A stretch of DNA of 64,000 bases, from positions 7,980-71,979 of the forward strand of contig JBPCKT010000081.1 of assembly GCA_051004015.1 (NCBI GenBank), read 5' to 3'. This document shows, piece after piece, positions 26,200 through 34,660 of the stretch. Within the stretch, counting starts at the first letter, position 1. Every line of letters begins with the position of its first letter. The notes beneath the pieces were generated by a model, which saw only the letters and a list, made by a program, of their open reading frames with translations, did not search any database and was not told where the DNA came from. Position numbers and translations under genes: made by a program. The DNA is from SXOA01 sp051004015. Its GTDB lineage: Bacteria > Planctomycetota > Planctomycetia > Pirellulales > Pirellulaceae.

Positions 26200-27111
26200 A
26201 TGAAAACGGATATCGAACCGCTTTTCCAAGCCTTGCGAGAACGCATAGCGGCCTCCCCCGACCTTGCGCGGCTCGACCTTCTAACTTTGGTGCGACCTTC
26301 GGCCCGGTTGGCAGCGCAACGTGTGCCGTACGCTCGAATCGAACTTGGCGCGTCACGAATTGGCGGCGTTCCCGATGTGCCCCGGGATTTTGAATGGCCG
26401 CGTTGGGCACCCTCAAAGCAAAGGGACGATAAATTTGGGCAATCGTGGCAACCCGATGGCGCCGCACCGCTCGGCTTCATCGCTCAAATCGACTTGAGCA
26501 CCGTCTCCCAAGTCGACGATATACTGCCAAGCTCAGGGTGGCTGTATTTCTTTTACGACCGATACTGCGAGCCTTGGGGCTACGATCCGGCCGACCGCGG
26601 TTGTTGTCGCGTCATTTACGCGGACGGCGATCGATCAAGTTTGGTAAGGGCGGAGCCACCGTCCGATGCCGATCCCGAGCACATTGCGTATCCATGTCTT
26701 GTGGAAGATTGGCCTGAACTGACATTGCCTGACGCCTTGATTGAAATTGAGTACGGCACGCCTGCGTACGAGGCCTACGCAAATCTTTCCAATGATCTAA
26801 CCAAGGCAGGTGGGCTGACGCAGCATCGGTTACTTGGACATCCTCAACTCATTCAAAATCCAATGGAACTTAAATGCCAGCTGGCATCGAACGGGATATA
26901 TTGCGGCAGCCCGTCAGATTTTCAAGAGGCAGAAGCAAAGTCGCTCGAGTCCGGTGCCGTCGATTGGCGACTTCTGCTGCAGATTGACACCGACGAGGAT
27001 GGTCCAGGGTGGATGTGGGGTGACGTGGGTCGTATTTACTTCTGGGTTAAGAAGCAGGACTTATCCAAGCTGCGATTCACTGATGTCTGGCTCGCCTTCC
27101 AGTGTTGCTAA
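26200..27111 (+). CDS. DUF1963 (YwqG-like) protein
   Basis: 303 residues. Family pattern: SRIGGVPDVPRDFEWP near residues 52-67, LGFIAQIDLSTV, SGWLYFFYD, and the C-terminal LLLQIDTDEDGPGWMWGDVG with IYFWVKKQDL. Cytosolic, no signal or membrane segment. The function of DUF1963 is not known. Codon use and GC are lower than in the neighbours by eye, hinting at transfer. Two-base gap style coupling to a small frame downstream. Confidence 0.85.
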   Translation: MKTDIEPLFQALRERIAASPDLARLDLLTLVRPSARLAAQRVPYARIELGASRIGGVPDVPRDFEWPRWAPSKQRDDKFGQSWQPDGAAPLGFIAQIDLSTVSQVDDILPSSGWLYFFYDRYCEPWGYDPADRGCCRVIYADGDRSSLVRAEPPSDADPEHIAYPCLVEDWPELTLPDALIEIEYGTPAYEAYANLSNDLTKAGGLTQHRLLGHPQLIQNPMELKCQLASNGIYCGSPSDFQEAEAKSLESGAVDWRLLLQIDTDEDGPGWMWGDVGRIYFWVKKQDLSKLRFTDVWLAFQCC

Positions 27112-27122
27112 CTAACGGCGAG

Positions 27123-27296
27123 ATGTCCGAGTCCATGGCAGTCACCAGGAAACCGATAAACATCAAATTTCAGACAATGGAGGCGACGTTTGCAGCGCTG
27201 GAGCACCGCTTGAATGAGCTGGCGGCAGAGCGGGGTGAACTGTCTCTGACCATTCCGGCAGCATGTATCCAAGCTTCCAAGCCGGCGGCAGAGTGA
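27123..27296 (+). CDS. Possible small hypothetical protein
   Basis: 57 residues, from an ATG eleven bases after the DUF1963 stop. Contains a possible helical stretch (FQTMEATFAALEHRLNELAA) but no recognised domain. Ribosome site is weak (GGCGAG). Could be a real downstream partner or chance; listed at low confidence. Confidence 0.35.
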   Translation: MSESMAVTRKPINIKFQTMEATFAALEHRLNELAAERGELSLTIPAACIQASKPAAE

Positions 27297-27698
27297 TGAC
27301 CGGTCTCTATTGTGGTCAGCGAATGCTCATCTCGAGGCACTTGCCAGCGCATCTTGGCAAAGATTCCAGGGAAATATGTCGGTCCCAATAAGGCCCGCCA
27401 TTTGCGAGCGTTAGCAAGACCGGGAGCCACTACCCCTCTAATTGGGTGGGTTTTCGAGCACCGAAAAAGACCTCATTAACCCGTCCTGGAAATTGACACC
27501 CGTCTCTGGGGCGGATAGTCTCATAACAGCGACCGTTTATCGGTCGTCCCACCTTAACCACCCTACCAGTTACGACTAGTTCGTTTCCCGCCCGGAAATT
27601 GGCGAAACACTTTGCCTGCTGCCGGACATAGTTGACTAGTCGCGTGGCCCGCGTTTATTGAAAACAGCCGCGTCCCTGGAGTTTACCCACGGAGAGAA
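27297..27698. other. Intergenic region before the DUF1501 redox operon
   Basis: About 400 bases without a gene. A possible promoter, TTGACA then 17 bases then TAGTCT, lies at about 27493-27521; the -10 box is weak. The region should hold the promoter of the operon that starts at 27702. Confidence 0.35.
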
Positions 27699-27701
27699 AT
27701 G

Positions 27702-29021
27702 ATGCCTGCTGAACGAAGAAGCTGCGAAGGTAACCGTCTGAGCCGCCGGACCATGCTGACCGTTGGCGCGATCGGCGGACTCGGTTTGTCGCTGGAAAAC
27801 TACTTCGCCATGAAGCAGGCCAAGGCGGACACGAAGCATTATGACTTCATCGAGGCCAAGGCCCAGAGCGTCATCCATATCTTCCTGCCCGGCGGCATGG
27901 CCCACCAGGAATCGTTCGACCCCAAGCCCTATTCCCCGTTGGAATATCGGGGCGAGATGGGGAACATCAAGACAAACACCGGCGAAATCCTCAGCGAGAC
28001 GCTCCCCAAGCTGGCCTCCATTGCTGACAAGATTGCCGTCATCCGCTCGATGACCCACGGCGAAGCGGCCCACGAGCGGGGCACGCACAACATGTTCACG
28101 GGTTATCGGCCCAGCCCGGCTCTCATCTTCCCCAGCATGGGCAGCGTGGTGAGCCACGAGTACGGACCGCGGAACAACCTGCCGCCGTACGTCTGCATCC
28201 CCGGCGTTCCCAATGAGTTCGCCGCCAACGGCTATCTCAGCTCGTCGTTCGCTCCGTTCAGCCTTGGTTCCGACCCGGCGGCGGGTGGCTTCAAGGTGCT
28301 GGACCTGAACCTGCCTGGGGACGTGAATGACGCCCGGTTTAATCGCCGCCGCAGCGCCCTGGAAGCGGTCAACGACCATTTCACCAAGAAGGACAAGTCC
28401 GACAACGTCGGCGCGATGAACACGTTCTATGAACGGGCCTACAGCCTCATCAGCTCGCCCCAAGCTCGCGAAGCGTTCAACATCGAAGCCGAAACGGCCG
28501 CGGTGCGGGATGCTTACGGCCGCAACACGGCTGGCCAGCGGCTGCTGATGGCTCGCCGTTTGGTGGCTGCCGGTGTGCGGTTCGTCACGCTGACCTACGG
28601 CGGCTGGGACATGCATAGCACCATCACCCAAGGGATGCGCGGCCAGATGCCGGCTCTGGATCAGGGCCTGCACGCTCTCATCACGGACCTCGATAAGCAG
28701 GGCCTGCTCAAGACCACGCTCATCATGGTATCGAGCGAGTTCGGCCGCACGCCGAAGATCAACGCCACTGCCGGCCGCGACCATTGGCCGAAGGTGTTCA
28801 GCGTGATGCTCGCCGGCGGCGGCATCAAGGGTGGCCTGATGTACGGCACCAGCAACAGCACCGCCTCCGAGCCCGACACCGACGCAGTCGGACCCGAAGA
28901 CCTGGCCACCACGGTTTACAACCAGCTCGGCATCGTCGCCGACAAGGAATTGATGTCGCCGGGGAACCGGCCCATCGAAATCTGCGACGGCGGCAAGATC
29001 GTCAAGGGCTTGCTGGGTTAA
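27702..29021 (+). CDS. DUF1501 family protein, second copy
   Basis: 439 residues from the second of two adjacent ATGs (27699 and 27702). Tat leader SRRTMLTVGAIGGLGLSL about residues 13-30. DUF1501 blocks: IHIFLPGGMAHQESFDPKP, SMTHGEAAHERGTHNM, RRLVAAGVRFVTLTYGGWDMH and SSEFGRTPKINATAGRDHW. First gene of a five-gene set (DUF1501, PPC, small protein, DUF1549/1553, cytochrome-WD40), all on the plus strand. A strong hairpin plus T-run follows its stop, so later genes may be partly uncoupled. Confidence 0.9.
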   Translation: MPAERRSCEGNRLSRRTMLTVGAIGGLGLSLENYFAMKQAKADTKHYDFIEAKAQSVIHIFLPGGMAHQESFDPKPYSPLEYRGEMGNIKTNTGEILSETLPKLASIADKIAVIRSMTHGEAAHERGTHNMFTGYRPSPALIFPSMGSVVSHEYGPRNNLPPYVCIPGVPNEFAANGYLSSSFAPFSLGSDPAAGGFKVLDLNLPGDVNDARFNRRRSALEAVNDHFTKKDKSDNVGAMNTFYERAYSLISSPQAREAFNIEAETAAVRDAYGRNTAGQRLLMARRLVAAGVRFVTLTYGGWDMHSTITQGMRGQMPALDQGLHALITDLDKQGLLKTTLIMVSSEFGRTPKINATAGRDHWPKVFSVMLAGGGIKGGLMYGTSNSTASEPDTDAVGPEDLATTVYNQLGIVADKELMSPGNRPIEICDGGKIVKGLLG

Positions 29022-29041
29022 GCTCCGAGATTGAATAACCT

Positions 29042-29085
29042 CCGGCGCGCCTTTCCGATGATGGGGGCGCGCCGGCTCCGTTTTT
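29042..29085 (+). terminator. Rho-independent terminator after DUF1501
   Basis: Perfect ten-base stem CCGGCGCGCC / GGCGCGCCGG with a 14-base loop, followed by CTCCGTTTTT. Twenty bases after the DUF1501 stop codon. Confidence 0.75.
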
Positions 29086-29170
29086 GCAAAGTGATTCATC
29101 CCCGCCTGAAAAGATAAATCGCACTGCCTGAGGAGTGCGTTTATCCCCGCCTGAAGTTAAAATAGAACAT

Positions 29171-29278
29171 CTTGTTCCCAAGCTCCGCTTGGGAACACAA
29201 GTCCCGAAGCTCCGCTTCGAGTCGCACAGGAAGCAGAGCTTCCAAACGTGCGTTCCCAAGCGGAGCTTGGGAACGAGG
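29171..29278. repeat. TTCCCAAGCTCCGCTTGGGAA palindrome cluster, copy 1
   Basis: 108 bases built from three related hairpins: GTTCCCAAGCTCCGCTTGGG at the left, CGAAGCTCCGCTTCG and a GAAGCAGAGCTTCC in the middle, and the complementary end at the right. Copies 2 and 3 are at 59682-59790 and 60141-60250. Confidence 0.8.
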
Positions 29279-29306
29279 ACTCTCATCGCCTTTTGCGAGT
29301 AAGAAT

Positions 29307-31757
29307 ATGCCGAGATTCTCCACACACTCAGTCCTCACCGCGCTCGCCGCGATTGTTTTTGCCTTCGGGCTTCGTCCCCTCCTCGCCGTTGAACCCGCGC
29401 TGGGTGGCATTGCGCCGTATGGCGTGCAGCGGGGAGTGGAAACGGAGGTCCTGTTCCAGGGGGGCCGTCTCCAGGACGCCAAGGAGCTGCTCTTCTATTC
29501 CCCCGGCATTTCCGTCACCAGCCTGGAAGCCGTCAACGACGGCACGGTGAAGGCGAAGCTCAACGTCGCTGCCGATTGCCGGCTGGGGATTCATGCGGTG
29601 CGGGTGCGGACGCTGACCGGCGTCAGCAACCTGCGCACGTTCACAGTGGGCGCACTGCCCGAAGTGAAGGAAGTCGAACCGAACAGCGCTTTTGACAAGC
29701 CGCAAGCAATCAGCATGAACGTCACGATGAGCGGCGTGGTGGACGCCGAAGATGTGGATCATTTCGTCGTTGACCTGAAGAAGGGCCAGCGGCTGACGGC
29801 GGAGCTCGAAGGGCTGCGGCTGGGGAACACTTTTTTTGACCCGTACGTGGCGATTTTGAACGCCGCCCGATTCGAGCTCTCGCGCAGCGATGATGCGGCT
29901 CTGCTCAATCAGGATTGCCTCTGCTCGATTGTGGCTCCCGAGGACGGCAAGTACATCGTGCAGATCCGTGAGAGCTCGTACGGGGGCAACGGGGCCTGCA
30001 CCTACCGCCTGCACATCGGCGGCTTTCCGCGGCCGACGGCTGTTTATCCCGCGGGGGGCAAGCCGGGCGAAGTCCTGGCGGTGAAGTACCTGGGCGATGC
30101 GGCCGGTGATGTGGCCGCGCAGGTCACGCTGCCGACCGACGGCAAGCAAGAGACGGGACTGTTCGCTCAAGATGCCAATGGAATCGCTCCTTCGCCCAAC
30201 GTCGTTCGCGTTATTGATCTGCCCAACGCTTTGGAGGTTGAGCCGAACGACGCTCTCGCCCAGGCGTCTCCCGGTTCGGCCGCCCCTTGTGCTCTGAACG
30301 GCATCATTGAGAAGCCCGGCGACGTTGACCATTTCAAATTCTCCGCCAAGGCCGGCCAGCAGTTCGATATCCGCGTCTACGCCCGCAAGCCGCTCCGTTC
30401 GCCGCTGGATAGCGTGCTGACGATTCTCAACGCTGCCGGCGGGGGAATTGTCGGCAACGATGACACGGGCGGGCCGGATAGCTATGTCCGTTTTGGCGCT
30501 CCGGCAGACGGCGATTTCTTCGCGGTCGTGCAGGATCAGCTCAAATCCGGCGGACCGAATTATGTCTATCGGGTGGAAATCACGCCGGTGGCTCCGGCCC
30601 TGACGATGGCGCTCCCGGAGCGCCAGCAGTACATTCCCACGACGCTGACGGTTCATAAGGCGAACCGGATGGCCATGATGATGAGCGCCCAGCGGGCCAA
30701 CTTTGGCGGCCCGATCGATATTTCCGTGGCGGGATTGCCTGCCGGCGTGGTCACGGAAACCATCCAGGTCCGCCCGGACCAGACGGACGTCCCCGTCCTC
30801 TTCACAGCCGCCGCCGACGCTGCTCCCGCCGGCGCCTTGGCGGACGTTATCGGCAAGCACGCCGACCCCAAGCTGCCGCTAGAAGGGCATCTTCGCCAGC
30901 GGTGCATGCTGATCCGCGGACAGAACAACATTGATGTTTGGGGGCACGACGCCGAACGGATGGCATTTTCGCTCGGCGATGAAGTGCCGTTCAAGATCGA
31001 CATTGTCCAGCCCAAGGCCCCCCTGGTTCGCAACGGGTCGATGAACCTCAAGATTGTCGCAACCCGCAAGGAAGGCTTCAAAGCTGCCATTTCGGTTTTC
31101 ATGCTCTACAATCCGCCGGGCGTCAGCTCGTCGGGAAGCGTTTCGATTCCGGAAGGGCAAAATGAAGTGGCGATTCCCTTCACCGCCAACGGCGGGGCGC
31201 CCGTTGGCACATGGAAAATTGTCTGCATCGGCCGGGCGGCTCATCTCAACGGCGGCGTGGAAGTCGCCTCGCAACTCGCCGATCTGACGATCTCGGACCA
31301 GTTCTTCACTTTCGCCTTCGATAAGTCCGCGGTCGAGCAGGCCAAGGAGACCGAAGTGGTCGTGAAGATGGAAAAGAAGATCGACTTCGAGGGGAATGCC
31401 AAATGCGAGCTGGTCGGAATTCCGGCCGGCACCGCAACGACGCCGATCGAATTCAACAAGGAAACCAAGGAGTTGGTCTTCAAAGTGACCTGCACCAAGG
31501 ACGCCCGGCCCGGACGCTATCCATCGCTGCTTTGCGTTACGACGCACATGGTCGCGGGTGAGCCGGTAGTCCACACCTTGGGAACGGGCGAGCTCCGCAT
31601 CGACGCGCCGCTTCCGCCAAAACCGATGGTGGCCGCCGCCCCAGCCCCCATGCCGGCAGCCGTTGCCGCTGCTCCCGTTCCCATGCCCGTCGCCCCCAAG
31701 CGGCTGACGCGTCTGGAACAACTGCGGCTGGAGAAGGAGCAGGCGGCGAAGAAATAG
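29307..31757 (+). CDS. Exported PPC-domain protein
   Basis: 816 residues from the ATG at 29307; the frame is open upstream to 29172, but that part translates a palindromic repeat. Signal peptide MPRFSTHSVLTALAAIVFAF. Two bacterial pre-peptidase C-terminal (PPC) modules are visible: EVKEVEPNSAFDKPQ with VDHFVVDLKKGQRLTAELEG (about residues 118-180), and LEVEPNDALAQ with DVDHFKFSAKAGQQFDIRV (about 308-360). The C-terminal ~50 residues are Ala/Pro-rich, ending in basic LEKEQAAKK. Periplasmic or surface adhesive/structural role is likely; gene order links it to the DUF1501/DUF1549 redox set. Confidence 0.82.
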   Translation: MPRFSTHSVLTALAAIVFAFGLRPLLAVEPALGGIAPYGVQRGVETEVLFQGGRLQDAKELLFYSPGISVTSLEAVNDGTVKAKLNVAADCRLGIHAVRVRTLTGVSNLRTFTVGALPEVKEVEPNSAFDKPQAISMNVTMSGVVDAEDVDHFVVDLKKGQRLTAELEGLRLGNTFFDPYVAILNAARFELSRSDDAALLNQDCLCSIVAPEDGKYIVQIRESSYGGNGACTYRLHIGGFPRPTAVYPAGGKPGEVLAVKYLGDAAGDVAAQVTLPTDGKQETGLFAQDANGIAPSPNVVRVIDLPNALEVEPNDALAQASPGSAAPCALNGIIEKPGDVDHFKFSAKAGQQFDIRVYARKPLRSPLDSVLTILNAAGGGIVGNDDTGGPDSYVRFGAPADGDFFAVVQDQLKSGGPNYVYRVEITPVAPALTMALPERQQYIPTTLTVHKANRMAMMMSAQRANFGGPIDISVAGLPAGVVTETIQVRPDQTDVPVLFTAAADAAPAGALADVIGKHADPKLPLEGHLRQRCMLIRGQNNIDVWGHDAERMAFSLGDEVPFKIDIVQPKAPLVRNGSMNLKIVATRKEGFKAAISVFMLYNPPGVSSSGSVSIPEGQNEVAIPFTANGGAPVGTWKIVCIGRAAHLNGGVEVASQLADLTISDQFFTFAFDKSAVEQAKETEVVVKMEKKIDFEGNAKCELVGIPAGTATTPIEFNKETKELVFKVTCTKDARPGRYPSLLCVTTHMVAGEPVVHTLGTGELRIDAPLPPKPMVAAAPAPMPAAVAAAPVPMPVAPKRLTRLEQLRLEKEQAAKK

Positions 31758-31825
31758 CCCGTGGGGTAAGCTGCCAGCTTGCCCAGGAGAGGTCAGAGGG
31801 GAGAGGGGAGAGGGGAGAGATAGCA

Positions 31826-32065
31826 GTGACCATCGAACAGCTCCGCGAAGCATACAACCATCAGCCGTTTCGACCATTCACCATACACCTGGCGGATGGG
31901 CGTTCTATCTTGTTGCCGAGCCGGGAGATGATCATGAGCGCGCCCAATGGCCGAACAATCGTCGTTTGCGTGGGTGAGGACCGATTTAATATCATCGATC
32001 TGCTGCTCGTAACGGACCTGGAATTCCAACTGGTTGAAACACGCTCCAAAGGCAAACGAAGATAG
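31826..32065 (+). CDS. Small hypothetical protein within the redox operon
   Basis: 79 residues from a GTG at 31826. Compact, no membrane segment: RPFTIHLADGRSILLPSREM then CVGEDRFNIIDLLLVTDLEF suggests a small beta-rich fold. An AG-rich repeat (GGGAGAGGGGAGAGGGGAGA) lies directly before it, which makes the ribosome site hard to define. I recognise the type from planctomycete genomes but no function is known. Confidence 0.6.
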   Translation: MTIEQLREAYNHQPFRPFTIHLADGRSILLPSREMIMSAPNGRTIVVCVGEDRFNIIDLLLVTDLEFQLVETRSKGKRR

Positions 32066-32110
32066 ACGGGGCTGACCTTGAATTGCCCTTTGATTATCAG
32101 GAGAAATGCC

Positions 32111-34528
32111 GTGAATACTCGACTCGCAATATTCGCCACCCTCGCCCTAGCCGCCTCGGCTGCTTATGCCGAGCCCAAGGTGACGACCCTCAACGTCTAT
32201 CCGCCGGACATCAACCTGCAAACCAAGCAGGACCTGCAGCGGTTCATTGTCGTGGCGACGCGCGATGACGGCGTGACGCTGGATGTCACCGGCCAATGCA
32301 CGGTGAAAATCGCCGCGGCCAACCTGGTGCGGCAGGACAAGAATGTGCTCTATCCCGCTGTGGACGGCCAGACCACGCTGGAAGCGGAGTATCAAGGGCT
32401 CAAAGCAGTCTCCACGATCACCGTGAAGGAATCCGCTGCCGAGCGCGGCATCAGCTTTCAGCTCGATCTGATGCCGGTCTTCATGCGGACCGGCTGCAAC
32501 ACGGGAAGCTGCCACGGGGCGGCTCGCGGCAAAGACGGCTTCCGCCTCTCGCTGTTCGGTTTTGACCCGCAGGGGGACTATTACCGCCTGACCCGCGAAA
32601 TCGGCGTCCGCCGGATCAACCTGGCGTCCCCCAAGGACAGCCTGCTCGTCGAAAAGTGCATCGGCACCGTGCCCCACACCGGCGGCAAGCGATATGGCGT
32701 GGAAACCGAGTACAACGCCACGATCATGAAGTGGCTCGAAGCCGGCGCTCCCAACGACCCCAAGCCGACGGCCAAGGTTTTGGGGGTGGATCTCTATCCG
32801 CCGAGCGCAGTGATGGAGGGAGAGGGGGCGACGCAACAGTTCATCGCCCGGGCCCGCTATGAAGACGGCACAGATCGGGACATCACCACGCTGGCCACCT
32901 TCATGACCAACAATGACAATTCGGCCCCGATCACCATCGACGGTTTGGTCACAGCCGCCGCCCGCGGCGAGGCGTTTATCATGGCCCGCTTCGAGACGCA
33001 CACCGTCGGCAACCAGGTGCTGGCCCTCCCCAAGGGGCTGATGTTCACGCCGCCCGCCATCACCGGCAACTACATCGATGAGCTGGTCGGCAGCAAGCTC
33101 AACAAGATCCGGATTCTGCCCAGCGCCATTTGCAACGACGAGGTATTCCTCCGCCGCGTCACCGTCGATATCAACGGCCGCTTGCCGACGGAAGAAGAAT
33201 ACGCCGCTTACATCGCCGATGCCGATCCCGCCAAACGGGCAAAATTGGTGGACCGCCTGCTGGAGCGGAAGGAGTTTTCGGAAATCTGGGCCATGAAGTG
33301 GGCCGAGTTGCTGATGATCAAGTCCACCAACCAGGTCAGCACCAAGAGTGCGTTCCTCTATTCGAGCTGGCTGACCGATCAGATCGCCCGCAACGTCCCG
33401 CTCGACAAGATGGTGCAGGAGCTGCTCGGCAGCTCCGGCGGCACGTTCAAAGTTCCCGCCACCAACTACTACCAGGTCGAGCGGGACACGCTGAAGGTGG
33501 CTGAGAATGTGGCTCAGGTCTTCATGGGCATTCGCACCCAGTGTGCCCAGTGCCACAACCACCCCTTCGACCGCTGGACGATGGACGACTATTACAGCTT
33601 CGCGGCGTTCTTCTCGCAGATCGGCCGCAAGCAAGCCGAGGATTACCGCGAAATCATCGTCTATAACTCCGGCGGCGGCGAAGTCGCCCATCCCGTTGGC
33701 GGCCGCGTGATGCCGCCGAAGTTCCTGGGGGGCCCGGTGCCGGATGTGGCGGGGAAGGATCGCCGCGAACTGCTGGGCAAGTGGCTCACCAGCACGGACA
33801 ACCCCTATTTCGCCACCAGCGTGGCCAACCGCGTCTGGGCTCACTTCTTTGGCAAGGGAATCGTCGAGCCGGTGGATGACATCCGCGTCAGCAACCCCTC
33901 CAGCAACCCCGAGCTGTTCAAGAGGCTCGGCGACAAGCTGGTGGAATACAACTACGACTTCAAACGCCTGGTGCGCGACATCTGCAACTCGCAGACGTAC
34001 CAGCGGGCGACGGAGCGGAACGAAACCAATGCCGGCGACGAGCGGAATTTCGCTCACGGCAACGTCCGCCGCATTCCCGCCGAAATGATGCTGGACTGCA
34101 TCAGCCAGGTGACCAAGGCTCCCGACAAGTTCGCGGGAATTCCCCTCGGCTCCCGGGCCGTGCAGATCGCGGACGGCAACACCAGCAACTACTTTTTGAC
34201 GACCTTCGGCCGCGCCCCCCGCGACACGGTGTGTGCCTGCGAGGCCAAGACCGAGCCGACCCTTTCTCAATCGCTGCACATGCTCAACGGCAACGCGGTG
34301 CATAACAAGATTCAGCAGGGGAAGGTGGTGGCCGAGCTCATCGCCGCTGGCAAGACCCCGCCGCAAGTCATCGAAACGCTTTACATTCGCGCTCTCAGCC
34401 GCAAGCCCGATCAGGCGGAGATGGACAAGCTGATGGCCGTGGTGACGAGTGCTGAGAATCCACAAGCCGGTTTGGAGGATGTCTTCTGGGCGGTGCTGAA
34501 TAGTCGGGAGTTTGTGTTTAACCACTAG
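32111..34528 (+). CDS. DUF1549/DUF1553 protein with Big2-like region and cytochrome-like motifs
   Basis: 805 residues from the GTG at 32111, with AGGAG seven bases upstream; the earlier start at 32078 would put polar residues ahead of the signal peptide LAIFATLALAASAAYA. Domain order: bacterial Ig-like segment (to about residue 120), a haem-type GCNTGSCHG near 135, second Ig-like segment, DUF1549 (NDEVFLRRVTVDINGRLPT) with QCAQCHNHPFDRW, then DUF1553 (ANRVWAHFFGKGIVEPVDD; RRIPAEMMLDCI). Exported. Pairs with the DUF1501 protein, as usual in planctomycetes; the joint function is unproven. Confidence 0.88.
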   Translation: MNTRLAIFATLALAASAAYAEPKVTTLNVYPPDINLQTKQDLQRFIVVATRDDGVTLDVTGQCTVKIAAANLVRQDKNVLYPAVDGQTTLEAEYQGLKAVSTITVKESAAERGISFQLDLMPVFMRTGCNTGSCHGAARGKDGFRLSLFGFDPQGDYYRLTREIGVRRINLASPKDSLLVEKCIGTVPHTGGKRYGVETEYNATIMKWLEAGAPNDPKPTAKVLGVDLYPPSAVMEGEGATQQFIARARYEDGTDRDITTLATFMTNNDNSAPITIDGLVTAAARGEAFIMARFETHTVGNQVLALPKGLMFTPPAITGNYIDELVGSKLNKIRILPSAICNDEVFLRRVTVDINGRLPTEEEYAAYIADADPAKRAKLVDRLLERKEFSEIWAMKWAELLMIKSTNQVSTKSAFLYSSWLTDQIARNVPLDKMVQELLGSSGGTFKVPATNYYQVERDTLKVAENVAQVFMGIRTQCAQCHNHPFDRWTMDDYYSFAAFFSQIGRKQAEDYREIIVYNSGGGEVAHPVGGRVMPPKFLGGPVPDVAGKDRRELLGKWLTSTDNPYFATSVANRVWAHFFGKGIVEPVDDIRVSNPSSNPELFKRLGDKLVEYNYDFKRLVRDICNSQTYQRATERNETNAGDERNFAHGNVRRIPAEMMLDCISQVTKAPDKFAGIPLGSRAVQIADGNTSNYFLTTFGRAPRDTVCACEAKTEPTLSQSLHMLNGNAVHNKIQQGKVVAELIAAGKTPPQVIETLYIRALSRKPDQAEMDKLMAVVTSAENPQAGLEDVFWAVLNSREFVFNH

Positions 34529-34563
34529 GGAGAGGTTAGAGGGCAGAGGGTAGAGGTTTGAAA

Positions 34564-34610
34564 GTACTCAGTACTCAGTACTGAGTACTAGGTACTAGGT
34601 ACTGAGTACC
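34564..34610. repeat. AGTACT tandem words upstream of the cytochrome-WD40 gene
   Basis: About six variants of the palindromic word (C/G)AGTACT, e.g. GTACTCAGTACTCAGTACTG. A closely related run lies at 37438-37467 on the other side of the same gene. Confidence 0.7.
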
Positions 34611-34660
34611 TAAGTCGAGCAGAGAAAACAGAGAATCGTCCGATTAAGTCGAGGCCATTT

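Noticed and set aside
29172..29306. N-terminal extension of the PPC-domain protein
   Set aside because: This stretch translates a palindromic repeat; a signal peptide begins at the ATG at 29307.
32147..34525. 792-residue frame antisense to the DUF1549/1553 gene
   Set aside because: High-GC antisense frame with no recognisable domain; the plus-strand gene has clear motifs and codon bias.
34564..34610. AGTACT tandem run as a possible CRISPR-like array
   Set aside because: Units are under 12 bases with no spacers and no cas genes nearby.
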